A program made the position numbers and the translations under genes. Shown piece after piece: positions 1 through 11,149 of a stretch of 64,000 bases of DNA. Every line of letters starts with the position of its first letter. The first letter of the stretch is position 1. The DNA is taken from positions 1-64,000 of the forward strand of contig MARA01000050.1 of assembly GCA_001792895.1 (NCBI GenBank), written 5' to 3'. The DNA comes from Lentinus brumalis. Taxonomy: Eukaryota > Basidiomycota > Agaricomycetes > Polyporales > Polyporaceae. The notes under the pieces are model-generated. The model ran no database searches, was not told where the DNA came from, and saw only the letters and a list, made by a program, of their open reading frames with translations.

Positions 1-42
1 TCGACGTAAGAGGTCGGCACACATACCTCGGGCCTTCCGCGC

Positions 43-3000
43 CTACTTCTTACGTGACGACCTTCGCAGCACCCGGGCGGGCGGGGAATCAATGACTTGG
101 GGTACGGCCTCCGCCTCCTCCTCGTCTTCATGCTCTGGTTGGGGTGGCCGACCTGACCGGCGGCCTCGGGGTGTCTGCGCGGGGGTGGAATTGCGTGTGG
201 AAGGGACGGGGAGCTCGACGTAACACCGGGGGAGCGCATGAGAGGGGTTGCGAGCGGAGGCCTGGGTGCGAGTTGACCCGACGTTCCCCGTCACCGCCAT
301 CTCTACCTCGTCCGCGGAGGTTGTTGCGCGAGCAGCCAGGGCCTTGCCTTTCCCTGGGTTCCGCCCCCCGAACTTGCCCGCTCGAATGCCCGGCGGAGCG
401 CCTCGCTTCCCCATGATGCGAGCCTCCTTACGGCTGAGAGGCACTGTTGACGCAGACCCGTGAGCAACGCGTGGGCCGGTGGACTTCGCTGCGGACCCGG
501 CTGGGATCCCAGGGTGCTGGGAGGTGCTGCAGAGAGGAAGAATTAGCTCGGCTGCGTCGCGCAGGAGCGACTGCGAGGCGCGTAGGTATTCTGGTCCCCC
601 GCCTGGGATATCGTCGTGGCTGTCCGGTTCGATGTCGTTCGCGGTATAGATGTCCCGCAATGCCAGCCCGACGATCAGGGTCCACTGCTGGACGTCCGAG
701 GCTGACGACGTAGGCGTAGGTGCATTGTCGGAGACCCACTCCATGACCGAGCCCCAACGCTCCCTCGTTGCGTGGAAATGGCTGGGAATTCCCCAACAAT
801 CAGAGTCCCAATTCGCCCAGCGGCTGACCTTCGGGTCGCGCAGGTGCGAACGACGACGAAGCTACACGCTATGAATGAGCATCACATATCAAAAAAAAAA
901 AGGGGGTTAGCTCACCATGTGTCGCCAGGACGTCAAGTAGTCCCGGTACGATGCTTCGCCGGAGAGTGACCACAGGTAAGGAATTATCCGTTCCGGGTCA
1001 CTCTCGACCCAGCTGGGAGGATTCCCGGTAGCAGAGACCAGGATCACTTGCCGAGGAGGGATACGACCGGTCCCAAGGCCATGACGCCCGACCGGGGCAT
1101 CATCCCAGGGGCCGGGGATGTGAGGCAGGGGATCAGGTCCGGGCGTGTCCTCGGGCATTGGCTCGGGCGAGTGGTCGGGCAGAGACCCGGGCGGATTGCC
1201 ACCGGCCGCTTTCTTCACGGGCCTCGGCTTCGGCTTGGGCTTCTTCGGGCCAACGGTCGGCTTCGGCTTGCTTGGGCCAGCGGTCGGCTTGCCGTGGGCA
1301 TCGAGCCCGTTGTTGGGTGCGGTAGGAGACACGTCAGGGTCAGAGACGTTGAGGTCGAAGGTCTCCTCATCGGGGCTGTCAGGCGATTGGTTGCGCAGCT
1401 TCTCGTCGATGTCCTCGCCCGCTTCGGACCCCGCTCCTGAAGACTTCGCAGACGCCGAGTCATCAGCTGCCTTCGCCCTGCCCTTCCCCTTGTCCTTGGG
1501 AGCCGCGTTGTCCTTGACATTGCTGGGATCTTGCTGGCGGGCGTGTCTCCCCTTGGACTTGGTCCTCTTCTTCTTCCGACCCTGCGCCTTGGCCGCCCCG
1601 TCGTCCTCCGCGGTCGAACCCCCCTCGTCGGTGCCGGTGCCGTCCTCACTGCGCTTGTTCAGACCGAACGCGCCGGGAGGTGGGGCGCGCTTCGTCCGTG
1701 CGGCGTGACCCTTGCGCTTCGCCTCAGCGATATGCTTCGGGCGCGGAGGCTTCCCGTACGCAGCCTTGAGTCGTTCGCCCGCATCCTCGCCCTTCCCAAC
1801 TCGCTTCCACCAGTGCGTCCAATGGAACCGCTCATCGGAGGTCTCCGCCGACGTCTGCAGGTCGAGAATGTGCTGCCACAGCTCCTTGACGCAGCCGACC
1901 GCCATGCGCATCGGGTTCTGGAAAACGAGTTCTTCCGGTAAGGCGTCGGGCGGAAGATAACGGGCGGTGTCCTTGGCCACAGCCTTCCAGGCGACAGGTT
2001 CGTCCTTGATACCGGACGCAGCTTCTGCTGTGAGGGTCAGACGGTATACGCACAGGTAGCAATATCGGGACGCACCCCAATGCAACGAGAAGTAAGTGTG
2101 CAGGACGACACTCAGCACCTTGCCGTACCGGAATAGGTCCATCGAAGGCAGGACGGGCGTACCGTCCGGAAAGAATGTGAACTCGTGGGGAGGGAGTGTT
2201 GGTCGTGGGGCGTCCGGGTCGTTGTCGTGCTCGTCAGGGTGGAAGCACGCATGGCAGTACTCCTGCCAAGTGCGTTTCGGGTTCTTGACTCGCCACTGCT
2301 CGAACGTCGGGACCTGTCGGTTCCCAGCGTGCCAGATCATGCTCACATCGTGTCTGAAAGAGCCGTAGTGTCAGCTCGAGCGAGTACGTGGTACGGCATA
2401 GTGAACACGCACACCCCGTGGACCATGTCCTCCTTCTTGTCGAGGACGCAGAACTCGATCCGCGCCATGGCTCCGCACTGGTCGTTGACCCAGAGAACGA
2501 TGGCCTGAATCCAGTCGGCCAGTCGTTTCTCGGCGATTCTAGACGAGCGATGAGGTCAGATATAAGGCGGTTGAGCATAGGCAGCAACTCACAGGGCGCG
2601 CAGCTCGGGGTCGGGCCCGTTCTCAATCCACTGCTCGGCCTTTTCATCGTACGCCGCCTGGTCGTCGTCGCTCAGTTCGTTCCAGAGCTCGGATCGGGCG
2701 ATGTTCAGGGCGGCGATTGGAACCTTGCCCGCCTCGACGAGCTCTGCCTTGCGGAGAAGGATTGCCTGGTCCTCCTCGAGGTTGAAGACGTCCCGTCCTG
2801 TCCAGAGACACTTGAGTGCCTTCGGGAGGCGAGAGTCCTTGTTGCCGGAATGGTTGGAGAGCCACAGGGTGAGTTTCTGAAGAGTGTGGGTGAGCGTTGT
2901 TGCTCGCGCGTAGTTGCAATGTACGTTGAACTCAGCACTTACGCCTCTCAGATATCCGCGAGCCCAGGGGTTTTTCGGAGGCAGCTGGCGGCCCTCGAGG

Positions 3001-3158
3001 AACTCGGTGATGAGCGACTCCTTCAGGGCCGACTTCTCCTTTTTCGACTTCTTGGGCCAGGTCTCGGTGACACCACGGAGTCGGTCTATCTCGCGCGGAT
3101 GGAGGGCGATTTCTGAGTCGTCGGTACCGTCGAAGTCGGGAGGAATAGGAACAGCCAT
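43..3158 (-). CDS. KDZ-associated HMG-like accessory protein (5 exons, 960 aa)
   Basis: The model joins exons 2943-3158, 2593-2876, 2413-2538, 916-2353 and 43-861 on the minus strand. All junctions are GT-AG with introns of 54-66 bp and the phases add up to 960 aa. Residues about 100-160 contain an HMG-box-like helix pattern (SELWNELSDDDQAAYDEKAEQW region) on an Asp/Glu-rich background. Later parts hold a Cys/Trp-rich stretch with a CHACFHPDEHD motif, a long Lys/Pro/Asp low-complexity linker (about 400-600), and a Trp-rich patch (SRWANWDSDCWG) at the start of the last exon. The C-terminus is basic (VLRRSSRKK). Known background: basidiomycete KDZ elements that carry TET/JBP genes often also encode a divergent HMG-domain protein; position and divergent orientation fit that. 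The HMG call rests on pattern only. The intron at 862-915 holds a 12-base A run. The last donor-like GTAAG at the stop codon leaves the 3' end slightly open. Confidence 0.7.
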
Positions 3159-3626
3159 GTGTGGCGAGGAGCGATGTGATAACACTTTGAGTTGAGTAGT
3201 AGCACTGAGTAGTACACGATGTGGACTAAGCGGGGACAAAGCTCGCGGCGCAGACGTGTATATATAGCATCGATGCCAGAATCAATTATTGTGACAATCT
3301 ATGTAGTCGTCCATGTCGAGGATATTGACATCAATGCGTCGCAGTGTAGCCGGGATAACCTCGCGGTGTCCTCGAGCGTTCGTGATCGCCTTTGGACCTC
3401 CTTTGGAGCAGCACGGAAATCTACGAGGGCGCAAACCTTCGACAGTAAGTTTAATCACCACATAGTTCGGGGAGAGCACTTACGCTGTAGGAATGACCAG
3501 AACGGAACAGCATGTACTTGGCATGAGGAGGCCACGAGGTGCGCGCTATGCAGCATGCGGCGCGCCTGCGATTTGTACGTCTTCGAACCTCCTTCGTAAC
3601 TTGTTCCCTGCGATCTGCGTCTCTCC
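3159..3626. promoter_or_regulatory. Divergent promoter between HMG-like and TET/JBP genes
   Basis: These 468 bp separate the two start codons. A TATATATAG stretch near 3257 is the only clear core-promoter-like word. The right part (3482-3601, plus strand) also reads as a short Cys-rich frame with spacing C-x8-C-x8-C-x2-C-x5-C that ends in a stop. It could not be spliced into the TET/JBP frame and may be a relic of an upstream exon. Confidence 0.45.
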
Positions 3627-4932
3627 ATGGCGCCAGACCCGCTGCACTCGACCTCGTCACACTGGGACTTCGTTGACGAGGTCTCAGAACGCTTGGTCCT
3701 GCTCTTCCATTCTGTGCGTGCTGGCGAGAAGGCATGGATGGCTTCCCAGCGTCTGTCAAATGGCCGCCAGAATGCGTGGTCTGCGCAGCTGGACCAGGAC
3801 CTCATACGAGCTGCAAAGGTGCTAGCTTCTGCATGGAGCTTTAGAGGTAAGTACGTTTTCTAATTACCCACTGCACAACACCCACCAGAATCAGTCCCAT
3901 TGGACTGGGATGCAGACGCCTTGTGCGCATTCATGTCGAAGAAGCCGCGAGGGCTCAATATGGAATACGAAGACTCCCTTCTTGAGAGTTTTCCGCCCTT
4001 TTGCGGCGTGGAGAGCGTCCTGTCCAACGACATCCCCATTCTCATGCGACCTGGGATTATCATCGATAATACTGGCAAGGTACTCGCCTGGGCCCTTCCA
4101 CAGATTCTTTCTGAGACTCGGCAGGTGTGTGTTAATACGTATACCATGCAACAATTAAGCTTACATTGATGTGCAGCACGATATACTCAAAGCGACAACC
4201 TGCCTGAAGCATGAGCTACACACCGTAGGGAATCTTCCCGAGGCAGGCGCGAACCCCCTACTCCGGTGGCGTGTGGCCCCAACGTTCTATCACCCAGGTC
4301 AGCAGTGGCCGCCGGAAACTGGCTAGCTACTCCTGGAGGGTATGCGCTCGGACACAAGGTTGGTACACCCCGGCATCTGCACGATCGTCGACCCACTGAA
4401 TGGCGTATAGAGCTCACGCTTCGCGCCTTGTCCAAGTCGCACTCTCCGATCCCCTGCGGGCCAGGAATGGGGTCGAAGGATGAAAGAATCCGGCGCCCTT
4501 CTAAGTGCGATTCTTCGGGTCGTCCACCCGGCGATGTACGATGCAGGAAAGATGTCGCTGTCCCGTATCTCCGCCGACCCTTCCATCGCCGCAGCCCTGG
4601 ATACGTGGCCTACCGTCTTCAATCACGTTCAGATCATCAGCAATCGTGCAACACCATTTCATCGTGACACCAGCGGCGCACCGCCGTGGTATGACATGCT
4701 CATGACGCTTGGGGCGTACCGTCGCGCTGAGCTCGTCTTGAGGAACCTTGGCATCCAGATAGGGTACAAGCCGGGCACGATCTCGCCCATATGCAGCCTC
4801 ATCCTTCATCATGGGGTAGGCAAGGTTCGCGGGGACAGACTTTGCTACTCATGGTACATGTCTGAAGCCGTACATCGCAACTTCGACATCCCTGATATAT
4901 CCTACATGCGCGCTGACTACTACCCAAACTAG
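3627..4932 (+). pseudogene. TET/JBP-family 2OG-Fe(II) dioxygenase, copy 1 (one-base frameshift)
   Basis: Exons are 3627-3846, 3889-4124, 4177-4358 and 4411-4932, with introns of 42-52 bp. In copy 2 the same exons give one frame of 386 aa. Here the third exon has lost one C near 4312 (GTGGCCGCC versus GTGGCCCGCC), which shifts the frame before the catalytic exon. The last exon keeps the double-stranded beta-helix signature: an HxD iron motif (FHRDTS), a distal His in LHHGV and the 2-oxoglutarate Arg in GDRLCYSWYM. Family knowledge: TET/JBP enzymes oxidise 5-methylpyrimidines in DNA. Fungal copies are expanded and tied to KDZ transposons. Whether the missing base is a real mutation or a consensus error in a short C run cannot be told from sequence alone. 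Confidence 0.8.
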
Positions 4933-5131
4933 AGCACACAATGTAAATGGGAATGGAATCATACCTATTGCATATACGTTTACCTCTCGCTACCGGCCGA
5001 CGGCGCGTTTCCTCGATGCACGGACGTGAACCAGTGAGTGCCGGGTGCCTCTCTATGCGGTACATAAGGACTCTGCGGCGATGGGCTACAGTGCACTCGA
5101 TCATCAAGGCTCCGGCCGCCAGGGTACAGCA

Positions 5132-8100
5132 ATGACTGGCTCGCGTATTCGTCTATCCACCTACAGCTCAGCGGCAGAGAGAGAAATTGTCACGGTGAAA
5201 ACCCGCCGGGGCCCTCGGGCGATCCTACGACCGGCACGACCGCGCAAAACCCACCCGAGCGATGCCGCCCCGCCCCGCATCCAGCCCGTAGGTTTCAATA
5301 GACCCAACGGCTCAACGCTCCCGATGGACGACCTTGCTGGCACCCAGTTCACATTCACGGCTGGAACTCCGGTGAAAGCGCGCATGGTGAGTGTTCCAGC
5401 ATGATGTCGCCGTCGCTCCTATCCCTCAGCATCGGGGTGCCTCGCAGCGACCCAACGATTATCAGCGTGAGTGGATGCGCAGCCAGCGGGATGTCTATCT
5501 CCGCGAGCTGTACGACATGGAGGCGGGCGCCGACAAGGCAATATGTCGGTGTGGCAAGGCTGCCTTATGGCGATGCCTTGGGTGCATCGGAAGTTTGCCA
5601 ATATGTGCTCAGTGTCTCCGCGATTCTCATCGCTTACTCCCCTTCCATCGGGTTGAGTTCTGGGCGGGGACGTTCTGGAGAGCAGCATGGCTGCGTACCG
5701 TCGACGTGCAGGTCCATTTGGGTCATGGTGGCGCTCCTTGTTCATATCTCAGAGACGTCTCCAGCCACCCGCCCGGGAGCGAACGCACCACTACAACCGC
5801 GGCGACATCGACAAACACCGACCCCATACCCCAACGTTTTGCGGACCCCGGACGACCCATCATTCCCCTCCCGACCCACCTCCCACTTCCTCGTGTATCC
5901 CTTCAAACAAGGCCACGACTCCGTCGGACACAGAGCGCCCCGCAGCTGTCTCCATGGTTCTCGAATCAGACATGGGTAAGAGCTGTGGCTAGACCAAGGG
6001 AACTACCATTCACACTGTGTTCTAGCCGCAAGCCTCTACCACGAGCACACAAGGGGACACCGACCGCCCGAAGCGGGCGAAGCAGTCGCCCGAAGGCAAT
6101 CCGCCCGACGGTCTGCGCCCGCTCGCACCGCGCGTTCGCCCGGAGGGAACCCCGGCCGAACTCGCAAGCGCACGAGTACCGCACTCGGGCACTCCTCGCC
6201 CGTTCAAGCGCACGGCAGCCGAGGCGGACCTAGACCAATTGGAGCAAGAAGAGAGCGCACACGAGCCATCGCCAGACCTGAGAACAGCAGACGATGAAGA
6301 GGAAGAAGTCGACGAAGTCGCGGAAGACGAAGACGACATTGTCGAACCCACCCGATTTGACGTTGAGGCTGATGACGCATCTGACATGCCGCGGGTAGGG
6401 GAGGAGGTGCTCGAGCCCTTCCAGACGCGGAGCGCACCGGAGTATCGCAAGCCCCGGCATGGATCGACCCTGATGATGGTAATAGTTGATACGAGCGGTG
6501 TTCATGAGCTTCCAGTTGTGTTCTGCGGCTGCCCCAATGCGCCCACCCGCGACATTCAGCTGCTGCGCATGGGACTCTACCCTGCGACGTCGCGCCGCCC
6601 ACAGACAGCATTCACATTCCGGCTCCTCGACGACCACCTGCTCACGAATAAAGAATGCAAGATTCCTGCACTCTCGTATTACAGCCGGCTTCGGCGGATA
6701 ACCAGCGAGACCTTCCCCCACATGGTGCCGGTGAGTTCCATTCAGGTTAGTGCAACCACCCGACACCACTTACGTTCGACGCCCTCAGGATCGTTACCGC
6801 GATCTTCTACGTGTCTCAAGACAGTGGAGGAATCTGCGAGCCCGTAGGCAGGCGGGAATTGGGTACCCCGGAGTCCCTGCACCTGGCCCAGGCACATTTG
6901 CTATCAGATGCCCGGCATGCCCGTGGCCGGGCATCAACATGCGTCCAGGATGGGAGACTGACGCCGACAGGTGATATCCGGGCGGACACCAACGAACTAG
7001 CAGAGCGGTATTGATGGCTGCTTTTACAGGTGGGCTCACGCGGCATCGATAATCATGGACGGTAACTTCGGGGCTCAACACATGAAGATGAAGAACCCCG
7101 AGGACGATGTTCGCTTTGCAGATGGGCACGGATACATGGTTACTGACGACCCGTACAAGGAGCACCTTACGACTGCCTGCAAGCCGAAGCGGCAGGTAAT
7201 GTATTCCAGCATTGATACTCAAGGATCCTCACTGACGTGCATCCCTGCAGAAACTCGAATGCAACGAGCACCGTGCGGTCATCGGTGCGGCATCCGGGCG
7301 AGCACCGCTCGAGGCCACCGGCATTGGTGCTGCCTGCTGCAGTCGGCACGGGTTCTTCTATCCCCACTGTGTCGTCGACTTTCAGAAGGGTGAACAGTGA
7401 GTCAGGGAGCAAGGCACCCAATCTCACCCGACTGACGCACGCTCTTGCAGGCAGAAGAACATGGACTACTGTCTATATCAAGTAACCGTCTTCTTGCACG
7501 GTATTCTGCTCCTTCTGGTCCTATACGATGTCTGGTGCTACTATTACAAACATCTCCTCTGGCGATTCGACCAAAGCCCGGCACTCTCGCTCCCTCCTAA
7601 TCTCACAATCACTGGGGGCATCGGCCAGTTCCATGTCCATGCCCATCGCGCGGAGTGTTACCCTAGATTCTCACCCGTCTTTATCCCGGGTGCAGGGCAG
7701 CTGTTGATTGAGTTCATTGAGCCCTTGTGGATAGAGACCAACGAGGTCGCCGGGAGCACGCGCGGGATGTCCACGGCCCATCGTCAAGAGTTTCTGGACG
7801 ACCACATGAACGACTCTAATTGGTATAAGATGACACGCCTCGGTCAGTATGGCGATATATGATTTACACGCCCGCCTCTGAACCCTCGTTTAGCTGTGGC
7901 GCTCTCCCGAAAGTGGGTCACGGCATGCACCAAGGTTGGACCCGCTATAGACGCCTTCGACGACCTCACCAAGAATACACCGCAGGACAAGGTCACTGTA
8001 TGGACGCAGGCCGCTGAAAGTGCTGCCCTTGAACGGCACAACGACTACGACGTCATGGCTATCTATGACGTGCAGAGCGCGAAACGTATGTCGCACAATT

Positions 8101-9426
8101 TCATCCACCCGAACCATCTCTGATGCGGTTACTTGCTTGACCGACCGCAGTTCCAACGCTGCAGCAAATACAGCTGGAGCTCGTCCAAGCGGAGAACACA
8201 CGGCACGGGGCGCAAATGGGCGTTGCTGCGTGGATTGTGTCCGGCCTCAAGCTCGAGGAGTCGAAGTAAGTGGTTCAGACTAGTGCGAGGCGTTATCCGG
8301 CGTTGACGGAACCCCAGGCTCGGACTTGCTGCAAAGGCCCGGTCAGTGCTACCCTCGAGCCCCGTAGCCGACAGGCTCGCGCTAGAGCAAATGCGGAGCA
8401 AGCTGTTCAAGGATATCGAACGGTTCCACAAGCAGTCTCGGGCGTTTCTGACCGCAAACGCCCTGAGCGCATTCTTCAACATCACCAGGGACGCATCAAC
8501 GCTCGGCTCTGAGTGGGATGAGCATATACTACCTCGCGAGGACAACCCAGATGGCGACGATGTTCCAGTCGTGCCGGAGCGAGCGAGACTCTTCCTCCCA
8601 TCCACCCTTGGCGCTCGGGCCTGTCGGACCTCTGGGATAAGCAAGCTGCTCGAAGCTGAGCGGCAGTTGCGCGTCGGGCAGATGAACGATGCTCTACATG
8701 CCGTTCGGGTCGGTATCGGCTACAAGTCCTTTCTCTACCGGACGTCTGTGCGTACCGCCAACTCCCAGACGAAGAAACTCCGCAGCTTTGATGACGTCCA
8801 GACCGCTGATGCTGGAATTCTTTCGAACGCGCGGGTGTACGAGACGGCGCGCGCCTCGCTCCTGCAACTCTACGATCTGTCCGACCCCGAAGACGCTGAG
8901 GAGCTAGAGCGTACGACCGGCCGGTTTCGCCCGTTGCTACGTAGCGATTTAACGGTCAACACAGCGATCATCGAAAGTACCACTCGTGGCCTCAGCAATC
9001 TGCACCTGCCGTGGTTTTGGTACCTAGATGGTGGGTCAACTGCTACCGACGGATCTTGGACCGACGAAAGTAAGAATGAGTTGTCGTTGTCTCGTGGGGC
9101 TTTCATATTTTGACCTTACTGCTGCAGTGTACAGGGTGGTATGGCTTCGAGGATACGCAAGAAAACTGCGATGGGAAGAGGAGGTGGTCCTCGTCTATCT
9201 AGAAATGCTCCGGATGGAAGAGGCTCTGGAGCGCACTACACAGGTCTGGGAGAACCGAGGAAGGGGCGATGTAGACGCAGGGTATGCGTCGTGGGCTGAA
9301 CGGCAGGCGCACCTCTGGAGGTCTTTGCGCTCGCACGCAGCCGGACTATTCAAGCGCATGCGGGCTTCGCATCACCCTCAATGCACATCTGCCATCATAT
9401 CCCGCAACATCCCCGAGTTGTCTTAA
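5132..9426 (+). CDS. KDZ transposase (11 exons, 1249 aa, intact)
   Basis: Exons: 5132-5386, 5430-5975, 6026-6730, 6789-6970, 7030-7195, 7251-7396, 7451-7842, 7894-8085, 8151-8265, 8318-9069, 9128-9426. All introns are GT-AG, 43-65 bp, and phases close to 1249 aa. In order: a basic N-terminus; a CxC2-type cysteine cluster at about 124-163 (CRCGKAALWRC...CAQCLRDSH); an acidic linker; the IVDTSGVHELPVVFCGC segment; a CPACPWPGIN zinc motif; then the RNase H-like core with acidic residues near D573 (IIMDGNF), D693 (LYDVWCYYYK) and E757 (IEFIEPLW). The GIGAACCSRHG and FHVHAHRAEC Cys/His motifs and the NDSNWYKM segment typical of KDZ follow, and a helical C-terminal region ends the protein. It would cut and join the element ends. 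The core motifs and length agree with fungal KDZ enzymes, and no break was seen. The start was chosen as the in-frame ATG nearest the first splice-compatible exon. Confidence 0.9.
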
Positions 9427-9686
9427 GCACGCATACCCACCCGCTTTAAAGGGGTACAATATGTAACATATGCCACCCAATATCACGCAGACCGTTTCGC
9501 TCTGTCGACAGAAAGCAGAGAACTGGCCGCGCGGCGTTGGCATCGGGCGAGCCAAGATTCGCCCGACTGGGCGGTACGGTCGGCCGAGATCGTCGCTGCC
9601 CGATGCATGTCAGCTGATATGGGCCGCTGCCGGAGGCCGCGCGTCACTTGAGCCTTCCGCTCTCTCTGTTTGCCTATTCCCAGATC

Positions 9687-10881
9687 ATGCACAAACCCGC
9701 TGCATTGGAACTGCGCTACACCGCCCACCGGATTGCAGAGGCTCTCCGGCACTACCCCGAAGATGCGGACGAGACGATGCAGGCTCGATGGGAGCATGGA
9801 CTGGCGCGGGAGATGGTGAGTTACTCCCCCTACCCAACGGCTTCTGCGCCGACGATTGATCTATATACTAGTGGACCGTGACGGGTGCCATGGGAATAAT
9901 GGTCGTGCATTCCCTCAGCAGGCCGGATGAGGCCTCAACCGATGACATCCCGTCCCTTTTCCACCGCCTTCTCCCGCAGATCGAATGGGATGGCATGAAG
10001 ATCAACATCGATATGTCGACGCTCGACCGCGCTGCCATCATTGCCGCTTCAGACACATCGTATGAGTTCTCCGAAGGCTCCGAAGGGTGTTTCACTGGCT
10101 TTGAGTGGTGGACGTGGCCCTCCCTTTCCGGCGACACCCACGACTTTCCATACTGGTGGAGGTCGCCCACACGTTGCGTGGTGAGTCACAATTTACTTCA
10201 GGCGTTTTGCTGCGTTCTCGCTTGACATCAGCAACGGTGCTCCAGCGGCGGCCCATGCAAGTCTATGGCATGGATGCAATCCCAGCGTGTACGCACGCTG
10301 AAGAGATAGCCGCCATCTGCCGCAACCAAATCGACTTCACGAACGACGAAATTGATCGAGAGAGAGTGACTCGGGCCCATCTTGAGCAGGTCCTCGGTCA
10401 CGGGCTGAACACGATCATGCAGGATGCAGGCACTCAGGACACCGGGTCACATATCACGGAGAAGTCCGTGCGCTTTGCGTCAATGCCAGAGGGCGACGAG
10501 AGTGTCAGGGGTGTCCGGACCCAGCCGGACGTCCAGCCGCAACGTTCAGGTGGTAGCTCAGTGGACGCGGATGATCATCGGTCATCAGGCGGATCTTCGG
10601 GCGAACAGTCGGACGAGCGGTCGGGCAAGGAGCAGTCAAGCAACACGAGGTCGGGCGGACGGTCGGGCGGACGGACGGGCGGACGGACGGGCGGACGGGC
10701 GGGCGGACGGGCGGGCGGACGGGCGGGCGGACGGGCGGGCGGACGGTCGGGCGAGACATTGGGCGAGACATCGGGCGGCGGACGTTCGGGTCATGCCCCG
10801 GGAGAGGAGGGGCCCAGGGGCGGCGTGGCAAGCGCAAAGTTACGGGGCAGCCCTGAAACCGTTCTTCTGTGCTGTACGTAG
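9687..10881 (+). CDS. Fourth KDZ-unit gene with GGR[ST/A] repeat, copy 1
   Basis: The supported exons are 9687-9815, 9872-10180 and 10246-10881 (357 aa). An upstream exon is likely: 9480-9650 is open in another frame (LSTESRELAARRW, SPDWAVRSAEIV) and a CCCAG acceptor sits just before 9684, but no convincing donor or ATG was fixed. The second exon (TVTGAMGIMVVHSL, then a Trp-rich FEWWTWP...YWWRSP patch) resembles in layout the third-to-last exons of the HMG-like gene, so it may be a diverged relative; this is a weak reading. The last exon encodes a Gly/Arg tract (GGRAGGRA) from a 12-bp repeat. Copy 1 lacks one C near 10799 and ends in a different tail from copy 2, whose basic tail (GRRGKRKVTGQP) looks the more natural. 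Function unknown. Confidence 0.5.
10651..10752 (+). repeat. 12-bp GC microsatellite inside fourth gene
   Basis: About eight imperfect units of GGGCGGACGGGC type, in frame, producing the Gly-Gly-Arg-x tract. The unit contains the CGGGCG word that recurs throughout the locus. Confidence 0.85.
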
Positions 10882-11149
10882 TATCAGTCAGTGAGTGTCC
10901 TGTTATTCCATATCAGATTGTGTTGTTGGACCCATTTGGAGTGAATATCTCTATTATGTGCTCTCATCATGCTCGCCCAACTGTCATAGACATCAGAAAT
11001 CTGCATGGTCAGCTCTGAAACCACAATGCTTGGTACAAGGTAGACATAGATATAGCCTACTTGCAGTAGATAGTACCATCAAGGCTCAACTATATGGACC
11101 ACTGGAGTAGGTTATACTAAGTACTCGCAAGTGTGGTCTGAAGAATGTA
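10882..11149. other. Non-coding, start of 3' region of the unit
   Basis: No gene was recognised. Base composition drops to near-balanced AT/GC and short stops occur in all frames. This is the transition from the genes to the motif array. Confidence 0.5.

Noticed and set aside
1145..1708. 187-codon plus-strand ORF (and its copy at 21959-22522)
   Set aside because: Antisense shadow of the low-complexity part of the HMG-like gene exon 4.
10651..10752. CRISPR-like or telomere-like repeat
   Set aside because: It is an in-frame 12-bp coding microsatellite without spacers.
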